Both the position numbers and the translations under genes were made by a program. Shown one piece after another: positions 54,313 through 63,357 of a stretch of DNA of 64,000 bases. Within the stretch, counting starts at the first letter, position 1, and each line of letters opens with the position of its first letter. The notes beneath the pieces were generated by a model that did no database searches, was not told the origin of the DNA, and saw only the letters and a list, made by a program, of their open reading frames with translations. This stretch comes from Gammaproteobacteria bacterium (lineage in GTDB: Bacteria > Pseudomonadota > Gammaproteobacteria > JAURND01), in assembly GCA_035546635.1 (NCBI GenBank), contig DASZWJ010000022.1, positions 1 to 64,000 on the forward strand, given 5' to 3'.

Positions 54313-56886
54313 ATGCCCCGTTTTGATAAATTCACTACCCCATTACAAACCGCCTTAGCTGAAGCCCAATCAAAAGCCATCGGCCAAGATAACCAGTTCA
54401 TAGAACCCCTACACCTCATGTTGGCATTGCTAGAGCAAGACGGTGGCACCGCCCGGCATTTATTAGCCCAAGCCGGGGTGAACGTCCAGCAATTGCAAAC
54501 CCGCTTAGAAGCCGCTTTGGCGCGTCTACCCAAGGTGCAAGGCGTCAGTGGTGAGCTACATATTTCCAATGATTTAAATCGCTTGCTCAATGTGGCGGAT
54601 AAATTGGCTCAGGAACGCAATGATGCCTATATTTCTTCTGAGTTATTTATTCTGGCGGCTATTGAAGATAAAGGCGAGTTAGGCCGCATCCTACGCGAAG
54701 TGGGTGGCACGAAAGACGGCGTGCAAAAGTCCGTTGATAAATTACGCGGTGGTGAAAAAGTCGATAATCCAGAAGCCGAGTCACAACGCCAAGCGCTTGA
54801 AAAATACACCATAGACCTAACCGCCCGTGCCGAACAGGGCAAGCTAGACCCCGTGATTGGTCGTGATAATGAAATACGCCGCACTATCCAAGTGCTGCAA
54901 CGTCGCACCAAAAATAATCCAGTCTTAATTGGTGAACCTGGGGTCGGTAAAACAGCCATTGTCGAAGGTCTGGCACAGCGTATCGTCAATGGTGAAGTGC
55001 CTGAAGGACTAAAAAACAAACGCGTCTTAGCACTCGATATGGGTGCCCTAATCGCCGGCGCAAAATATCGCGGTGAATTTGAAGAACGTTTAAAGGCCGT
55101 ACTAAAAGATCTGGCCAAACAAGAAGGACAGATTATCTTATTTATCGATGAATTGCACACCATGGTCGGCGCGGGCAAGGCCGAGGGCGCTATGGATGCG
55201 GGTAATATGTTAAAGCCGGCTTTGGCACGAGGAGAGCTGCATTGCGTTGGCGCTACGACCTTAGATGAATACCGTAAATATATCGAAAAAGATGCGGCGC
55301 TAGAGCGACGTTTCCAAAAAGTATTAGTAGATGAACCTAGCGTCGAAGATACCATCGCCATTTTGCGTGGCCTTAAAGAACGCTATGAATTGCATCATGG
55401 TGTGGAAATTACCGATCCGGCTATTGTCGCTGCTGTGACGCTTTCGCATCGTTATATCACTGATCGCCAATTGCCGGATAAAGCCATCGATTTAATGGAT
55501 GAAGCCGCCAGTAAAATCCGCTTAGAAATAGATTCCAAACCGGAAGTGATGGACAAATTAGAACGTCGTTTGATTCAGCTCAAAATCGAACGCGAAGCCT
55601 TAAAAAAAGAAACGGATGAAGCCAGTAAAAAACGTCTGCAGCAATTAGAAGATGAAATCAAAAAGCTGGAAAAAGAATATTCCGATTTAGAAGAAGTGTG
55701 GAAATCTGAAAAAGCTGCTCTGCAAGGTGCCCAGCAGATCAAAGAAGCTTTGGAGCGTGCACGTATCGAATTAGAGGCTGCAAGACGCGCCTCCGATCTA
55801 ACGCGCATGTCGGAATTGCAATATGGCCGCATTCCTGAATTAGAAAAACAGCTGGCTTCTGCCTTGCAAGCTGAGAAAAAAGAAACGCATTTGCTGCGCA
55901 ACAAAGTCACGGCTGAAGAAATTGCTGAAGTCGTTTCTAAATGGACGCATATTCCTGTCAGCAAATTGCTGGAAGGTGAGCGTGAAAAATTACTAAAAAT
56001 GGAAGAGTTATTGCATCAGCGCGTCATAGGTCAAGATGAAGCGATCAAAGTCGTATCCGACGCCATACGCCGTTCTCGCGCCGGCTTGTCTGATCCCAAT
56101 CGACCCATTGGTTCATTTTTATTTCTGGGACCCACGGGTGTCGGCAAAACCGAGTTGTGCAAAGCCTTGGCCGAATTTTTATTTGATACCGAAGAAGCCA
56201 TGGTGCGGATTGATATGTCGGAATTTATGGAGAAGCATTCCGTCGCGCGCTTGATTGGTGCACCGCCAGGTTATGTCGGTTATGAAGAAGGTGGCTATTT
56301 GACTGAGGCGGTGCGACGTCGGCCTTATAGCTTGATTCTATTGGATGAGGTGGAAAAAGCCCATGCTGATGTGTTTAACGTGCTATTGCAGGTATTGGAC
56401 GATGGCCGTCTGACTGATGGCCAAGGTCGCACCGTAGATTTTCGCAATACCGTCATTGTGATGACATCTAACCTCGGTTCGCATTTGATCCAAGAAATGG
56501 CTGGCGGTGCCTATGAGGCCATGAAAAAAGCCGTGTTAGAGGTGGTATCACAACACTTCCGTCCTGAATTTATCAACCGTGTGGATGAGTTGGTTGTATT
56601 CCATCTGCTGGATAAGAGCCAGATCCACAGAATTACTTCTCTGCAGATCAAGCGAGTTGAAGAGCGCTTGAAGGAAAGAGATTTGCACCTCGAAGTGACC
56701 GACAGCGCCTTAGATTTTCTAGCTGCAGCCGGTTACGACCCAGTCTATGGTGCAAGACCGTTAAAACGGGCGGTGCAACAGTACTTGGAGAATCCACTGG
56801 CGCAGGATATTTTATCTGGCAAATTTATGCCGGGAAATAAAATAGTGGTGACCAAGGGCGAAGAGGGGTTGGTATTTAAGAGTTAA
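54313..56886 (+). CDS. clpB: Chaperone disaggregase ClpB
   Basis: An 857-residue Hsp100, the same length as E. coli ClpB; I chose the ATG at 54313 because AGGA lies about ten bases upstream, while the one at 54304 abuts it. In order: an N-terminal substrate domain (1-145), first AAA domain with GEPGVGKT and IILFIDELH, the M-domain coiled coil (about 405-525, [20 protein letters not shown]), and the second AAA domain with GPTGVGKT and [32 protein letters not shown] carries the pore-loop Tyr. With DnaK it re-solubilises aggregates. A sigma-32-like promoter lies just upstream. Confidence 0.97.
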   Translation: MPRFDKFTTPLQTALAEAQSKAIGQDNQFIEPLHLMLALLEQDGGTARHLLAQAGVNVQQLQTRLEAALARLPKVQGVSGELHISNDLNRLLNVADKLAQERNDAYISSELFILAAIEDKGELGRILREVGGTKDGVQKSVDKLRGGEKVDNPEAESQRQALEKYTIDLTARAEQGKLDPVIGRDNEIRRTIQVLQRRTKNNPVLIGEPGVGKTAIVEGLAQRIVNGEVPEGLKNKRVLALDMGALIAGAKYRGEFEERLKAVLKDLAKQEGQIILFIDELHTMVGAGKAEGAMDAGNMLKPALARGELHCVGATTLDEYRKYIEKDAALERRFQKVLVDEPSVEDTIAILRGLKERYELHHGVEITDPAIVAAVTLSHRYITDRQLPDKAIDLMDEAASKIRLEIDSKPEVMDKLERRLIQLKIEREALKKETDEASKKRLQQLEDEIKKLEKEYSDLEEVWKSEKAALQGAQQIKEALERARIELEAARRASDLTRMSELQYGRIPELEKQLASALQAEKKETHLLRNKVTAEEIAEVVSKWTHIPVSKLLEGEREKLLKMEELLHQRVIGQDEAIKVVSDAIRRSRAGLSDPNRPIGSFLFLGPTGVGKTELCKALAEFLFDTEEAMVRIDMSEFMEKHSVARLIGAPPGYVGYEEGGYLTEAVRRRPYSLILLDEVEKAHADVFNVLLQVLDDGRLTDGQGRTVDFRNTVIVMTSNLGSHLIQEMAGGAYEAMKKAVLEVVSQHFRPEFINRVDELVVFHLLDKSQIHRITSLQIKRVEERLKERDLHLEVTDSALDFLAAAGYDPVYGARPLKRAVQQYLENPLAQDILSGKFMPGNKIVVTKGEEGLVFKS

Positions 56887-56925
56887 TTCTACTTTCATGA
56901 GTTTGATCTTTTCGAGGATATTGCT

Positions 56926-57438
56926 ATGCAAAAACCCAAACGTATTATTTTAGTTGGCCACATGGGCGCTGGTCGAGCTTTACTGGGTAAAGCTGTAGCC
57001 GATCAATTAGATTGGCAATTTATCGATATATACCTAGGATTAGAACGTTATATGGGTCGTTCGCTTAATGATGTGGTGGGTAAGCAGAGTGAAGAAGTGA
57101 TTCTCCAATATCAAGCTGATTTATTATCTCATTATACCAAGCAAGAAAACCTGGTGATTACAACCGATGATACAGTGATTTTAAGCCCAAAAATTAGAGA
57201 GTTGTTGTCACAGGAATATGTAATTTATATAAAAGTGGACACCCAGACTCAGCTGGATCGCATGGCGCAAAGTTCATTCCCACCTTTCCCATTGTTATCA
57301 GAAGAAAACAGAAAAGCCTTTTTAAACAAGTTGCATCTTGAGCGGGATGCTCTCTATGCACAAGTTGCCAAATTAACCATTGAAACCCATTCTTTGGAGG
57401 CAGATTTGCAGAAGATTTTTCAGGCATTGGGAAAATAA
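56926..57438 (+). CDS. Shikimate-kinase-like protein with degenerate P-loop
   Basis: A 170-residue protein with the fold order of shikimate kinase. The start PKRIILVGHMGAGRALLGKA corresponds to the Walker A of AroK (GxxGxGKS/T), but here the Lys is Arg and the Ser/Thr is Ala, so normal phosphate binding is unlikely. FIDIYLGLERYMGRSLNDVV replaces the shikimate-binding Asp-x-Asp/Glu motif, and the LID-like region (LSEENRKAFLNK) is present. A pseudokinase-like role or a changed substrate is possible. It follows clpB by 39 bases and might share its transcript. Confidence 0.65.
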   Translation: MQKPKRIILVGHMGAGRALLGKAVADQLDWQFIDIYLGLERYMGRSLNDVVGKQSEEVILQYQADLLSHYTKQENLVITTDDTVILSPKIRELLSQEYVIYIKVDTQTQLDRMAQSSFPPFPLLSEENRKAFLNKLHLERDALYAQVAKLTIETHSLEADLQKIFQALGK

Positions 57439-57465
57439 AATAGGATACAGAAACATAAATTTGTA

Positions 57466-57505
57466 ATTAATTGTGTAACTACCTACGAGAAAGTTACACA
57501 TTAAT
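57466..57505. promoter_or_regulatory. Inverted repeat upstream of the threonine dehydratase gene
   Basis: ATTAATTGTGTAACT (57466-57480) and AGTTACACATTAAT (57492-57505) are reverse complements apart from one extra T. The loop has 11 bases. It lies 15 bases upstream of the start and has no T-run, so an operator is more likely than a terminator (inference). Confidence 0.5.
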
Positions 57506-57519
57506 TCGGAGTCTTTTTA

Positions 57520-58497
57520 ATGAGCTCAACCCATTTGCCTATCAATTATGATGATATTGCCAGAGCCGCGCAAACATTAAACCATATTGCGCATCGCACC
57601 CCCGTATTCACTTCACATCAGGCCGATGAAAAAGTCAACGCCAAGCTATTTTTCAAATGTGAAAACTTCCAACGCGTGGGTGCCTTTAAATTTCGTGGTG
57701 CATACAATGCCATTAGCCGCCTGAATCCAGCACAAAAACAACGCGGTGTCGTGGCCTTTTCATCAGGAAACCATGCACAAGCGATTGCATTGGCAGCGCG
57801 TCTTCTCAATGTCCCTGCCACCATCGTGATGCCCAAAGATGCACCGACCATCAAATTAAATGCTACCAGAGGTTATGGCGCAGACATCATCACCTATGAT
57901 AGACAACGAGAAAATCGTGAAGCCATTGCAGCAGAATTGGTCAATAGCCGTGGGCTAGAATTAATTCCACCTTACGATCATCAAGATGTGATCGCAGGTC
58001 AAGGAACTGCCGCAAAAGAATTATTTGAAGAAGTAGGTGGACTTGATTATTTATTTGTTCCAATAGGTGGAGGTGGGCTAATTTCAGGTTCGACGATTTC
58101 TGCAGCGCAGTTATCGCCAAATTGTCAGGTGATAGGCGTAGAACCTGAAACAGGCAATGATGCACAACAATCCTTCTTAAGCAAAAAAATCATCAGCATC
58201 CCAGTGCCGAATACCATTGCCGATGGCGCACAAACGCAATTTATTGGCAAATTGGTGTTGCCTATTTTGCTTGCGCATGTCAAAAACATTGTTACAGTTA
58301 GCGATACAGCGCTTTGTGAACAAATGCGTTTTTTTGCTGAACGCATGAAAATACTGGTTGAACCAACCGGTTGTCTTGGTGCGGCTGCAGTTTTTAACCA
58401 AACAGTAGATATTAAAGGCGCTAGAGTAGGGGTTATTTTAAGCGGAGGTAATGTTGATTTAAATTCTTTTTGTTCTTTTTTAAGGAGTCTCGCATGA
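57520..58497 (+). CDS. Threonine/serine dehydratase, short catabolic type
   Basis: A 325-residue PLP enzyme of fold type II. The PLP lysine is in GAFKFRGAYNAIS (about residue 55), the phosphate-binding loop GGGGLISG is at about 187, and SSGNHAQAIALAARLLNVPA is typical. It lacks the C-terminal ACT-like regulatory region of biosynthetic IlvA (514), so it resembles catabolic TdcB or serine racemase. It deaminates threonine or serine through an unstable enamine. Its stop overlaps the start of ridA (ATGA), which clears that enamine. An inverted repeat lies upstream. Confidence 0.9.
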   Translation: MSSTHLPINYDDIARAAQTLNHIAHRTPVFTSHQADEKVNAKLFFKCENFQRVGAFKFRGAYNAISRLNPAQKQRGVVAFSSGNHAQAIALAARLLNVPATIVMPKDAPTIKLNATRGYGADIITYDRQRENREAIAAELVNSRGLELIPPYDHQDVIAGQGTAAKELFEEVGGLDYLFVPIGGGGLISGSTISAAQLSPNCQVIGVEPETGNDAQQSFLSKKIISIPVPNTIADGAQTQFIGKLVLPILLAHVKNIVTVSDTALCEQMRFFAERMKILVEPTGCLGAAAVFNQTVDIKGARVGVILSGGNVDLNSFCSFLRSLA

Positions 58498-58880
58498 AAT
58501 TAATTGAAACCGTGAATGCCCCGCTGCCTGCCGGCCATTATTCACAAGCGGTCGTTTCTCAAGGTTTGGTATTTGTTTCGGGTATTTTGCCTCTTACGCC
58601 GAATAAAGATCAGTTTATTCCCGAAGGAATTATTGCTCAAACCGAACAAGTTTTTAAAAATCTCGCCGCTATTTTACAAGCATCTGATTCTGATATGAAT
58701 CACTTAGTCAGTGTGCAAATATTTGTTGCGGATTTAGCGCTTTGGGGCGAGATTAATCGCGTCTATCAAACTATTCTCGGCGCGCACAAGCCAGCACGCA
58801 CAGTAATTCCTTGCGGCTGTGCACTGCATTATGATGCCTTGCTAGAGATAAATGCGATAGCAGAAGTTATAAAGCAGTGA
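58494..58880 (+). CDS. ridA: RidA-family enamine/imine deaminase
   Basis: A 128-residue trimeric protein. The ATG at 58494 has AAGGAG eight bases upstream and overlaps the dehydratase stop by four bases. LPAGHYSQAVVSQGLVFVSG, the loop with PLTPNKD and the C-terminal signature ARTVIPCGCALHYDALLEIN are typical; the conserved Arg that holds the imine carboxylate is in PARTVI. RidA hydrolyses 2-aminoacrylate and 2-aminocrotonate formed by threonine/serine dehydratases. The overlap with such a gene makes the functional pair clear. Confidence 0.93.
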   Translation: MKLIETVNAPLPAGHYSQAVVSQGLVFVSGILPLTPNKDQFIPEGIIAQTEQVFKNLAAILQASDSDMNHLVSVQIFVADLALWGEINRVYQTILGAHKPARTVIPCGCALHYDALLEINAIAEVIKQ

Positions 58881-58905
58881 GCCTAGGCAAATTAGGTTGC
58901 TCCAA

Positions 58906-60132
58906 TTATAACCAGTTAATAGGTAATTGATAGATTCTAGGAGTCAGCCACAAAGCTTCTTCGGCCTGGTTAATTAAAAGACCAAATGGCAGATTTTGCT
59001 CTTCAATAAATCGAGTTAATGTCATCAGTTCGCGTCTTGCGACTTGACTACCTTGTTTGATTTCAATCGGTAGTACACCGAAATTTCCATCAATAATTAA
59101 ATCAATTTCAGCCTGGTTGCGGGTTCTGTAAAAATGAAACTCCCAGTTAGTAATGGCTAATGCTTGTAAACCTTTATATAATTCTTCTATCACAAACCCT
59201 TCAAATGAAGAGCCGACTTTAGGATGATGATATAAATCATCTTGATCGTGAATTTTTAACAGAAAATGCTGAAGACCATTATCGGTAAAATAACCTTTTG
59301 GCATTTTAACTATGGATTTGCTCAGATCTTTTTCATAACTGGTGATGGGCTGCCATAAAAAAGTACCAGCGACGATATTTAAATATTCGCTAATGGTTTT
59401 TTCACTGACTTCTATGCTGCGGCCAATTTGGCTTTTATTAATCATAGTTCCTGACAGTTGGCAGAGCATCTGCAGAAAACGTTGATAAGCACTTTTATTA
59501 AGATGCGGAAATAATTTAGCAATATCTCGGTTAATGTAAGTATCTCGATAATTAGCCATCCATTCAGTGTAATAATGATTGTTATAATTTAATATAGGTT
59601 CAGGATAGCCGCCGCGCAACCAGATTTTTTGCATTTCAGCTAAAGTCAGAAGCGGTTTGCCTTTAGGTAGATTGTCAGGGTTTAATTTTTGGCTAAATAA
59701 TTTATAGAAATCGCTTAAAGGTTGTTGGTAAAGCTCATTAGCTTTAAGTGTGCCTAATTTCAGGATAGCTATTCTGCCGGCAAGTGATTCTGAGATGCCT
59801 GTCAATAACTCAAGGCTGCTTGAGCCGGTTAAAATAAAACGACCTTTGGTTTGTCGATTTTGATCAATGACCCCACGTAAAACGGCAAATAAACCAGGAA
59901 ATTCCTGAGCTTCATCAATGATAATATTTTCAGGAAATTGCTTAAAGAAGAAAACCGGGTCTCTGGTGAGTAACTCAAAGTCATTAGGATTTTCTAGATC
60001 TAAATAACGCCAATTGGGTCTAATTTGTCTGGCTAAGGTGGTTTTGCCGACTTGACGCGCTCCTAGAAGCACTATGACGGGGAATTGCTCTAATAGCTGA
60101 TTAGCCTTGTTAAAGAGGTTTCTATAGATCAT
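58906..60132 (-). CDS. AAA ATPase with DUF4143 domain
   Basis: A 408-residue protein: P-loop FPVIVLLGARQVGKTTLARQ (about residue 25), Walker B FPENIIIDEAQEF, sensor FILTGSSSLELLTGISESLA, and then the DUF4143 winged-helix and nuclease-like end, with ISEYLNIVAGTFLWQPI and FYRTRNQAEIDLIIDG followed by GVLPIEIKQGS (the D...E-x-K nuclease-like motif). These proteins are widespread, often strain-variable, and of unknown role. Alone, without a partner gene. Probably acquired horizontally (inference). Confidence 0.88.
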   Translation of the reverse strand: MIYRNLFNKANQLLEQFPVIVLLGARQVGKTTLARQIRPNWRYLDLENPNDFELLTRDPVFFFKQFPENIIIDEAQEFPGLFAVLRGVIDQNRQTKGRFILTGSSSLELLTGISESLAGRIAILKLGTLKANELYQQPLSDFYKLFSQKLNPDNLPKGKPLLTLAEMQKIWLRGGYPEPILNYNNHYYTEWMANYRDTYINRDIAKLFPHLNKSAYQRFLQMLCQLSGTMINKSQIGRSIEVSEKTISEYLNIVAGTFLWQPITSYEKDLSKSIVKMPKGYFTDNGLQHFLLKIHDQDDLYHHPKVGSSFEGFVIEELYKGLQALAITNWEFHFYRTRNQAEIDLIIDGNFGVLPIEIKQGSQVARRELMTLTRFIEEQNLPFGLLINQAEEALWLTPRIYQLPINWL

Positions 60133-60186
60133 AAAGCTATTATCCTGCTAAAAATTAATAAATATTACCAGGACAACGCTCAAAAT

Positions 60187-60225
60187 ACCAGTAAATTCCA
60201 GACTTCACCTCCGGAATTTACTGGT
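60187..60225 (-). terminator. Hairpin terminator after the D-Ala-D-Ala dipeptidase gene
   Basis: ACCAGTAAATTCC (60187-60199) and GGAATTTACTGGT (60213-60225) form a perfect 13-base stem. On the minus strand it is followed by ATTTTG, a weak T-run. It lies just past the end of the dipeptidase gene. Confidence 0.7.
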
Positions 60226-60229
60226 GTTT

Positions 60230-60928
60230 TCACCAAGAAACGGCTCCATATAAAGCATAAGGCCTCTTAAGCTGATGTGCCCAATAACGATCACCATAAG
60301 ACCAATGCCAGTATTCCCAAGGGTAATTGACAAAACCAACGGCATTCAGTGCCTGGCTCATGATGGCGCGGTAATGCTTTGCCTGATCAGAAATGATTAA
60401 AGAATCAGTTTTCGATAGGGAGCCATCATAGTCCTGCATCCAGTCAGCAGCGCGAATACCCATATCGACGATTTCGCCAGCCATATCAACTAAATAAATA
60501 TCAAAAGCGCCGCCGGTGGCGTGGGGCGGTATATTTGTAGAGCCATCTAAATTAATCGTTGGTGAAACCATGCGGGTGGTTGCTTGAAAAAGCTGTGGGT
60601 GTTCAAGGTCGGGATGGCGTTGCTTGAGCATTTGATAACGTTGATTAAATAACTGTTCTTGTAATTGCAAACTTCGATAGCCTTCATAGAGGCAAAATTT
60701 TAGGTCATTAGGTAAAGATTGTTGGGCAATTAGTAATTTTTCGTAAACTGCGATGCGCAATTTGGTATAATCCTGATTATTTGGTATTTCAGGGGATTCC
60801 CCGAACAGTAGGTTTTTTTGTTGTGTTAAATCCATCATGCCATCACCGCATTCTTGTATCGGTATGGCTAAGACTTTAGGATCAATGATGGCAGTGATGG
60901 GAATAGAGTCATTGGAGATCATTGGCAT
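60230..60928 (-). CDS. D-alanyl-D-alanine dipeptidase (VanX/DdpX type, M15D)
   Basis: A 232-residue zinc dipeptidase. The zinc and catalytic residues are in NIPPHATGGAFDIYLVD (His and Asp of the SxHxxGxAxD motif, with Pro in place of the Ser) and NYPWEYWHWSYGDRYWA (the catalytic Glu and the His of E-W/Y-W-H), and YEGYRSLQLQEQ holds the active-site Arg. It cleaves D-Ala-D-Ala. Outside van clusters, the enzyme salvages peptidoglycan D-Ala or is secreted. No signal peptide is seen, so it is cytoplasmic. It is divergent from the double-GNAT gene with about 40 bases between the start codons. Confidence 0.9.
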   Translation of the reverse strand: MPMISNDSIPITAIIDPKVLAIPIQECGDGMMDLTQQKNLLFGESPEIPNNQDYTKLRIAVYEKLLIAQQSLPNDLKFCLYEGYRSLQLQEQLFNQRYQMLKQRHPDLEHPQLFQATTRMVSPTINLDGSTNIPPHATGGAFDIYLVDMAGEIVDMGIRAADWMQDYDGSLSKTDSLIISDQAKHYRAIMSQALNAVGFVNYPWEYWHWSYGDRYWAHQLKRPYALYGAVSW

Positions 60929-60969
60929 TGCCTCAGAGGTTCAAACACAGATCTAATGTCGAAACAATT

Positions 60970-61941
60970 ATGAAGCAGAATATTCAAATAACATCCGCTA
61001 GCTTGCCAGATTATCCAGTTATACAAAACATGGCAAGGTTTTATGTTTATGATCTTTCGCGGCAATGTGGTTTTATCTCAGCCGATTGGACTATCCCTGC
61101 CGATGGTCTATATGCATGTTTTGATTTATTAAGTTATTTTAAAGAGACGACGCGCCGTGCCTATTTAATACGCGTCAATGATGAGTTAGCCGGATTTGTT
61201 TTATTAAATCAAAAGGGCTCATGCGTAATTAATGCCGATTGGAATATGAACGAATTTTTTATTTTGGCTAAATTTCAGGGCAAAGGTGTGGGAAGCTTTG
61301 TTGCGCATGCGATTTTTGATCAACATCCAGGATTGTGGGAGATCACAGTCATTCCCGAAAATCGCAGCGCATTTGTTTTTTGGCAAAAAACTATTGCTGC
61401 ATATATGCATGATAAATATCGTTGTGAAAAAAAACACGTTAGACCTAATCAGGCGCAGCCGTATCGTATGGTTTTTACTTTCGATACCAAATTAAAAACA
61501 CAAGAATCACAACTAGCAACGACTTTAACCTATGTAATTGATTATGATCCCAAAGCTGAAGACGATGCAGTTATTCGTCAAGGAATTATCCATTTCAATA
61601 AGCAAGTTATTCAAGAAACTGCAAAACACTGGAGCATCTATGTTAAAGATCAGCAGCAGAGAATTATTGGTGGGGCATTAATTTGGGAGCATAGTGATGC
61701 ACTTTACATTGATGTGCTTTGGGTAGCTATGGCCTATCGCAAACAAGGAATTGGTCTAAAGCTCCTGCAGAAGATTGAAAATGCCCCTAGAAATAAAAGT
61801 ATATCAAAACTCTATGTCGACACTTATACTTTTCAATCGCAAGGATTTTATGAAAAACACGGTTTCTATCCTATTGCTACGATTAAGGATTATTTATTGG
61901 GATTTGATCGGATTTATATGCGTAAAGAATTGCGGGTTTGA
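60970..61941 (+). CDS. Protein with two GNAT acetyltransferase domains
   Basis: A 323-residue protein, start at 60970 chosen to give a normal GNAT strand (MKQNIQITSASLPDYPVIQN). The first GNAT unit (about 1-165) has the acetyl-CoA loop FILAKFQGKGVGSFVAHAIF. The second (about 175-320) has VLWVAMAYRKQGIGLKLLQK and YVDTYTFQSQGFYEKHGF. In both the R/Q-x-x-G-x-G/A pattern is kept, so both may be active. Similar fused GNATs acetylate small amines or antibiotics, but no substrate is evident. The divergent dipeptidase gene may share its promoter region. Confidence 0.82.
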   Translation: MKQNIQITSASLPDYPVIQNMARFYVYDLSRQCGFISADWTIPADGLYACFDLLSYFKETTRRAYLIRVNDELAGFVLLNQKGSCVINADWNMNEFFILAKFQGKGVGSFVAHAIFDQHPGLWEITVIPENRSAFVFWQKTIAAYMHDKYRCEKKHVRPNQAQPYRMVFTFDTKLKTQESQLATTLTYVIDYDPKAEDDAVIRQGIIHFNKQVIQETAKHWSIYVKDQQQRIIGGALIWEHSDALYIDVLWVAMAYRKQGIGLKLLQKIENAPRNKSISKLYVDTYTFQSQGFYEKHGFYPIATIKDYLLGFDRIYMRKELRV

Positions 61942-62293
61942 TGCATTGATGAACGAATTCTAGTCGTTACCTTTCGTTTACTCATAGTAATCGCCGAATC
62001 TAATCTTAACTTAATCCTTTTAATATGATTGCCCTGTACGCTTACTAAAATGACAGACTAAAAAAGAGAGAATTTCCCATTGATATTTCGGAAAAATACG
62101 ATATAATAACTAGGCGTCAAGTGCTTGAAGTGCTTCTAAGCTTCTTAAATTTCTCTGCAGTCTTAGGCCGACACCTCTTATTTCTAAGCGGCAATGGAAC
62201 TAGATTTTATTCAATAACTCTGAGAGTACCCTATAGAACTATAGTTTTTCTGTAAATTAATCGTAATTTTGCAATATCTAAATTAGGAAAATC
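61942..62293. other. Intergenic, no gene seen
   Basis: A 352-base AT-rich gap before the Old Yellow Enzyme gene. No open frame, tRNA, strong terminator or repeat was found. AGGAAAATC precedes the enzyme's ATG, so a promoter must be within it. Confidence 0.6.
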
Positions 62294-63346
62294 ATGAATC
62301 ATTCAACATTATTTCAAGAATACCGACTCAATCATTTATTCACACTAAAAAATAAAATTATCATGGCGCCAATGACTCGTGCCAAAGCTTCTGCGGAGTT
62401 GGTGAGCACGCCAGAAATGGCTGATTATTACGCTAGGCGAGCCGATGCTGGGCTCATTATCACTGAAGGCACGGTCATAAGCCCTGGTGCGTTAGGATGC
62501 TTTAATGTACCCGGTATTTTCAATAAAACTCAAATTCAGCATTGGCAGAAAGTGACAGATAAAGTACATCAAAAAAATGGATTAATTTTTTTGCAAATCT
62601 GGCATGTTGGTCGCGTCTCACATCCTGCTTTTTTGCGGGGCGAATTACCTATTGGACCTTCGGCAAGCACAATGGTAGGTAAAGTCTATCGCACAGAAAA
62701 TCTAACCTATGGACAGTCTCGCGCGGTGACACAAGAAGAAATCAAACATTTAATTGATGCTTATGCCGATGCTGCACGCAATGCCATCTCCGCAGGTTTT
62801 GACGGTGTTGAAATTCATGGTGCCAATGGGTATCTCATTGATCAATTTCTGCATTATCACACAAATCAACGCGAAGACGATTATGGTGGCACGCCTGAAA
62901 ACATGACGCGTTTCGCATTGGAAGTGGTAAAAGCCTGCGGTGAAACGCTAGGGTATGAACGTGTGGGACTTAGACTCTCACCCGGCGCTTATCTAAATCA
63001 AATCATCGGCGATATAAAAGACGCGCAGGTCTTTCAATATTTATTAATGCAGCTGAATAAATACCCAATCGCTTATCTACACACAGGGAACTTCGATGAT
63101 AGCAAAACATTTGCTGAATTAAATCAAATGACCATGAGCCAGTTTCTACGTTCACATTATCAGGGCACGTTGATTGGTTGTGGTGGTTATACACCCAGCA
63201 CTGCTATCGATGCTATATCCAATTCGGCATTCGATTGCGTGGCTTTTGGCAGAGCATTTATTGCTAATCCTGATCTGGTGCAACGTATTTATCATCAGAA
63301 TGAACTGCGTCCTTATGATGCCAGTTTATTGGATAATCTTTATTAA
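62294..63346 (+). CDS. Old Yellow Enzyme family NADH:flavin oxidoreductase
   Basis: A 350-residue FMN enzyme. Typical parts: LKNKIIMAPMTRAKASAELV, ITEGTVISPGALG, LQIWHVGRVSHPAF, GFDGVEIHGANGYLIDQFLH (the substrate-binding His-Asn pair, GxHGANGYL) and NQREDDYGGTPENMTRFAL, then DCVAFGRAFIANPDLVQRI at the phosphate site. It reduces activated alkenes, nitrate esters or N-ethylmaleimide with NADPH. The length and motifs match NemA-like ene-reductases. It starts a two-gene set with the reductase at 63358, only 11 bases apart, probably a detoxification unit. Confidence 0.94.
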   Translation: MNHSTLFQEYRLNHLFTLKNKIIMAPMTRAKASAELVSTPEMADYYARRADAGLIITEGTVISPGALGCFNVPGIFNKTQIQHWQKVTDKVHQKNGLIFLQIWHVGRVSHPAFLRGELPIGPSASTMVGKVYRTENLTYGQSRAVTQEEIKHLIDAYADAARNAISAGFDGVEIHGANGYLIDQFLHYHTNQREDDYGGTPENMTRFALEVVKACGETLGYERVGLRLSPGAYLNQIIGDIKDAQVFQYLLMQLNKYPIAYLHTGNFDDSKTFAELNQMTMSQFLRSHYQGTLIGCGGYTPSTAIDAISNSAFDCVAFGRAFIANPDLVQRIYHQNELRPYDASLLDNLY

Positions 63347-63357
63347 GAGGGTGTTAT

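Noticed and set aside
54627..55361. A 244-codon open frame antisense to clpB
   Set aside because: It overlaps the highly conserved ClpB coding region and has a composition that follows from ClpB codon usage. It has no similarity I recognise.
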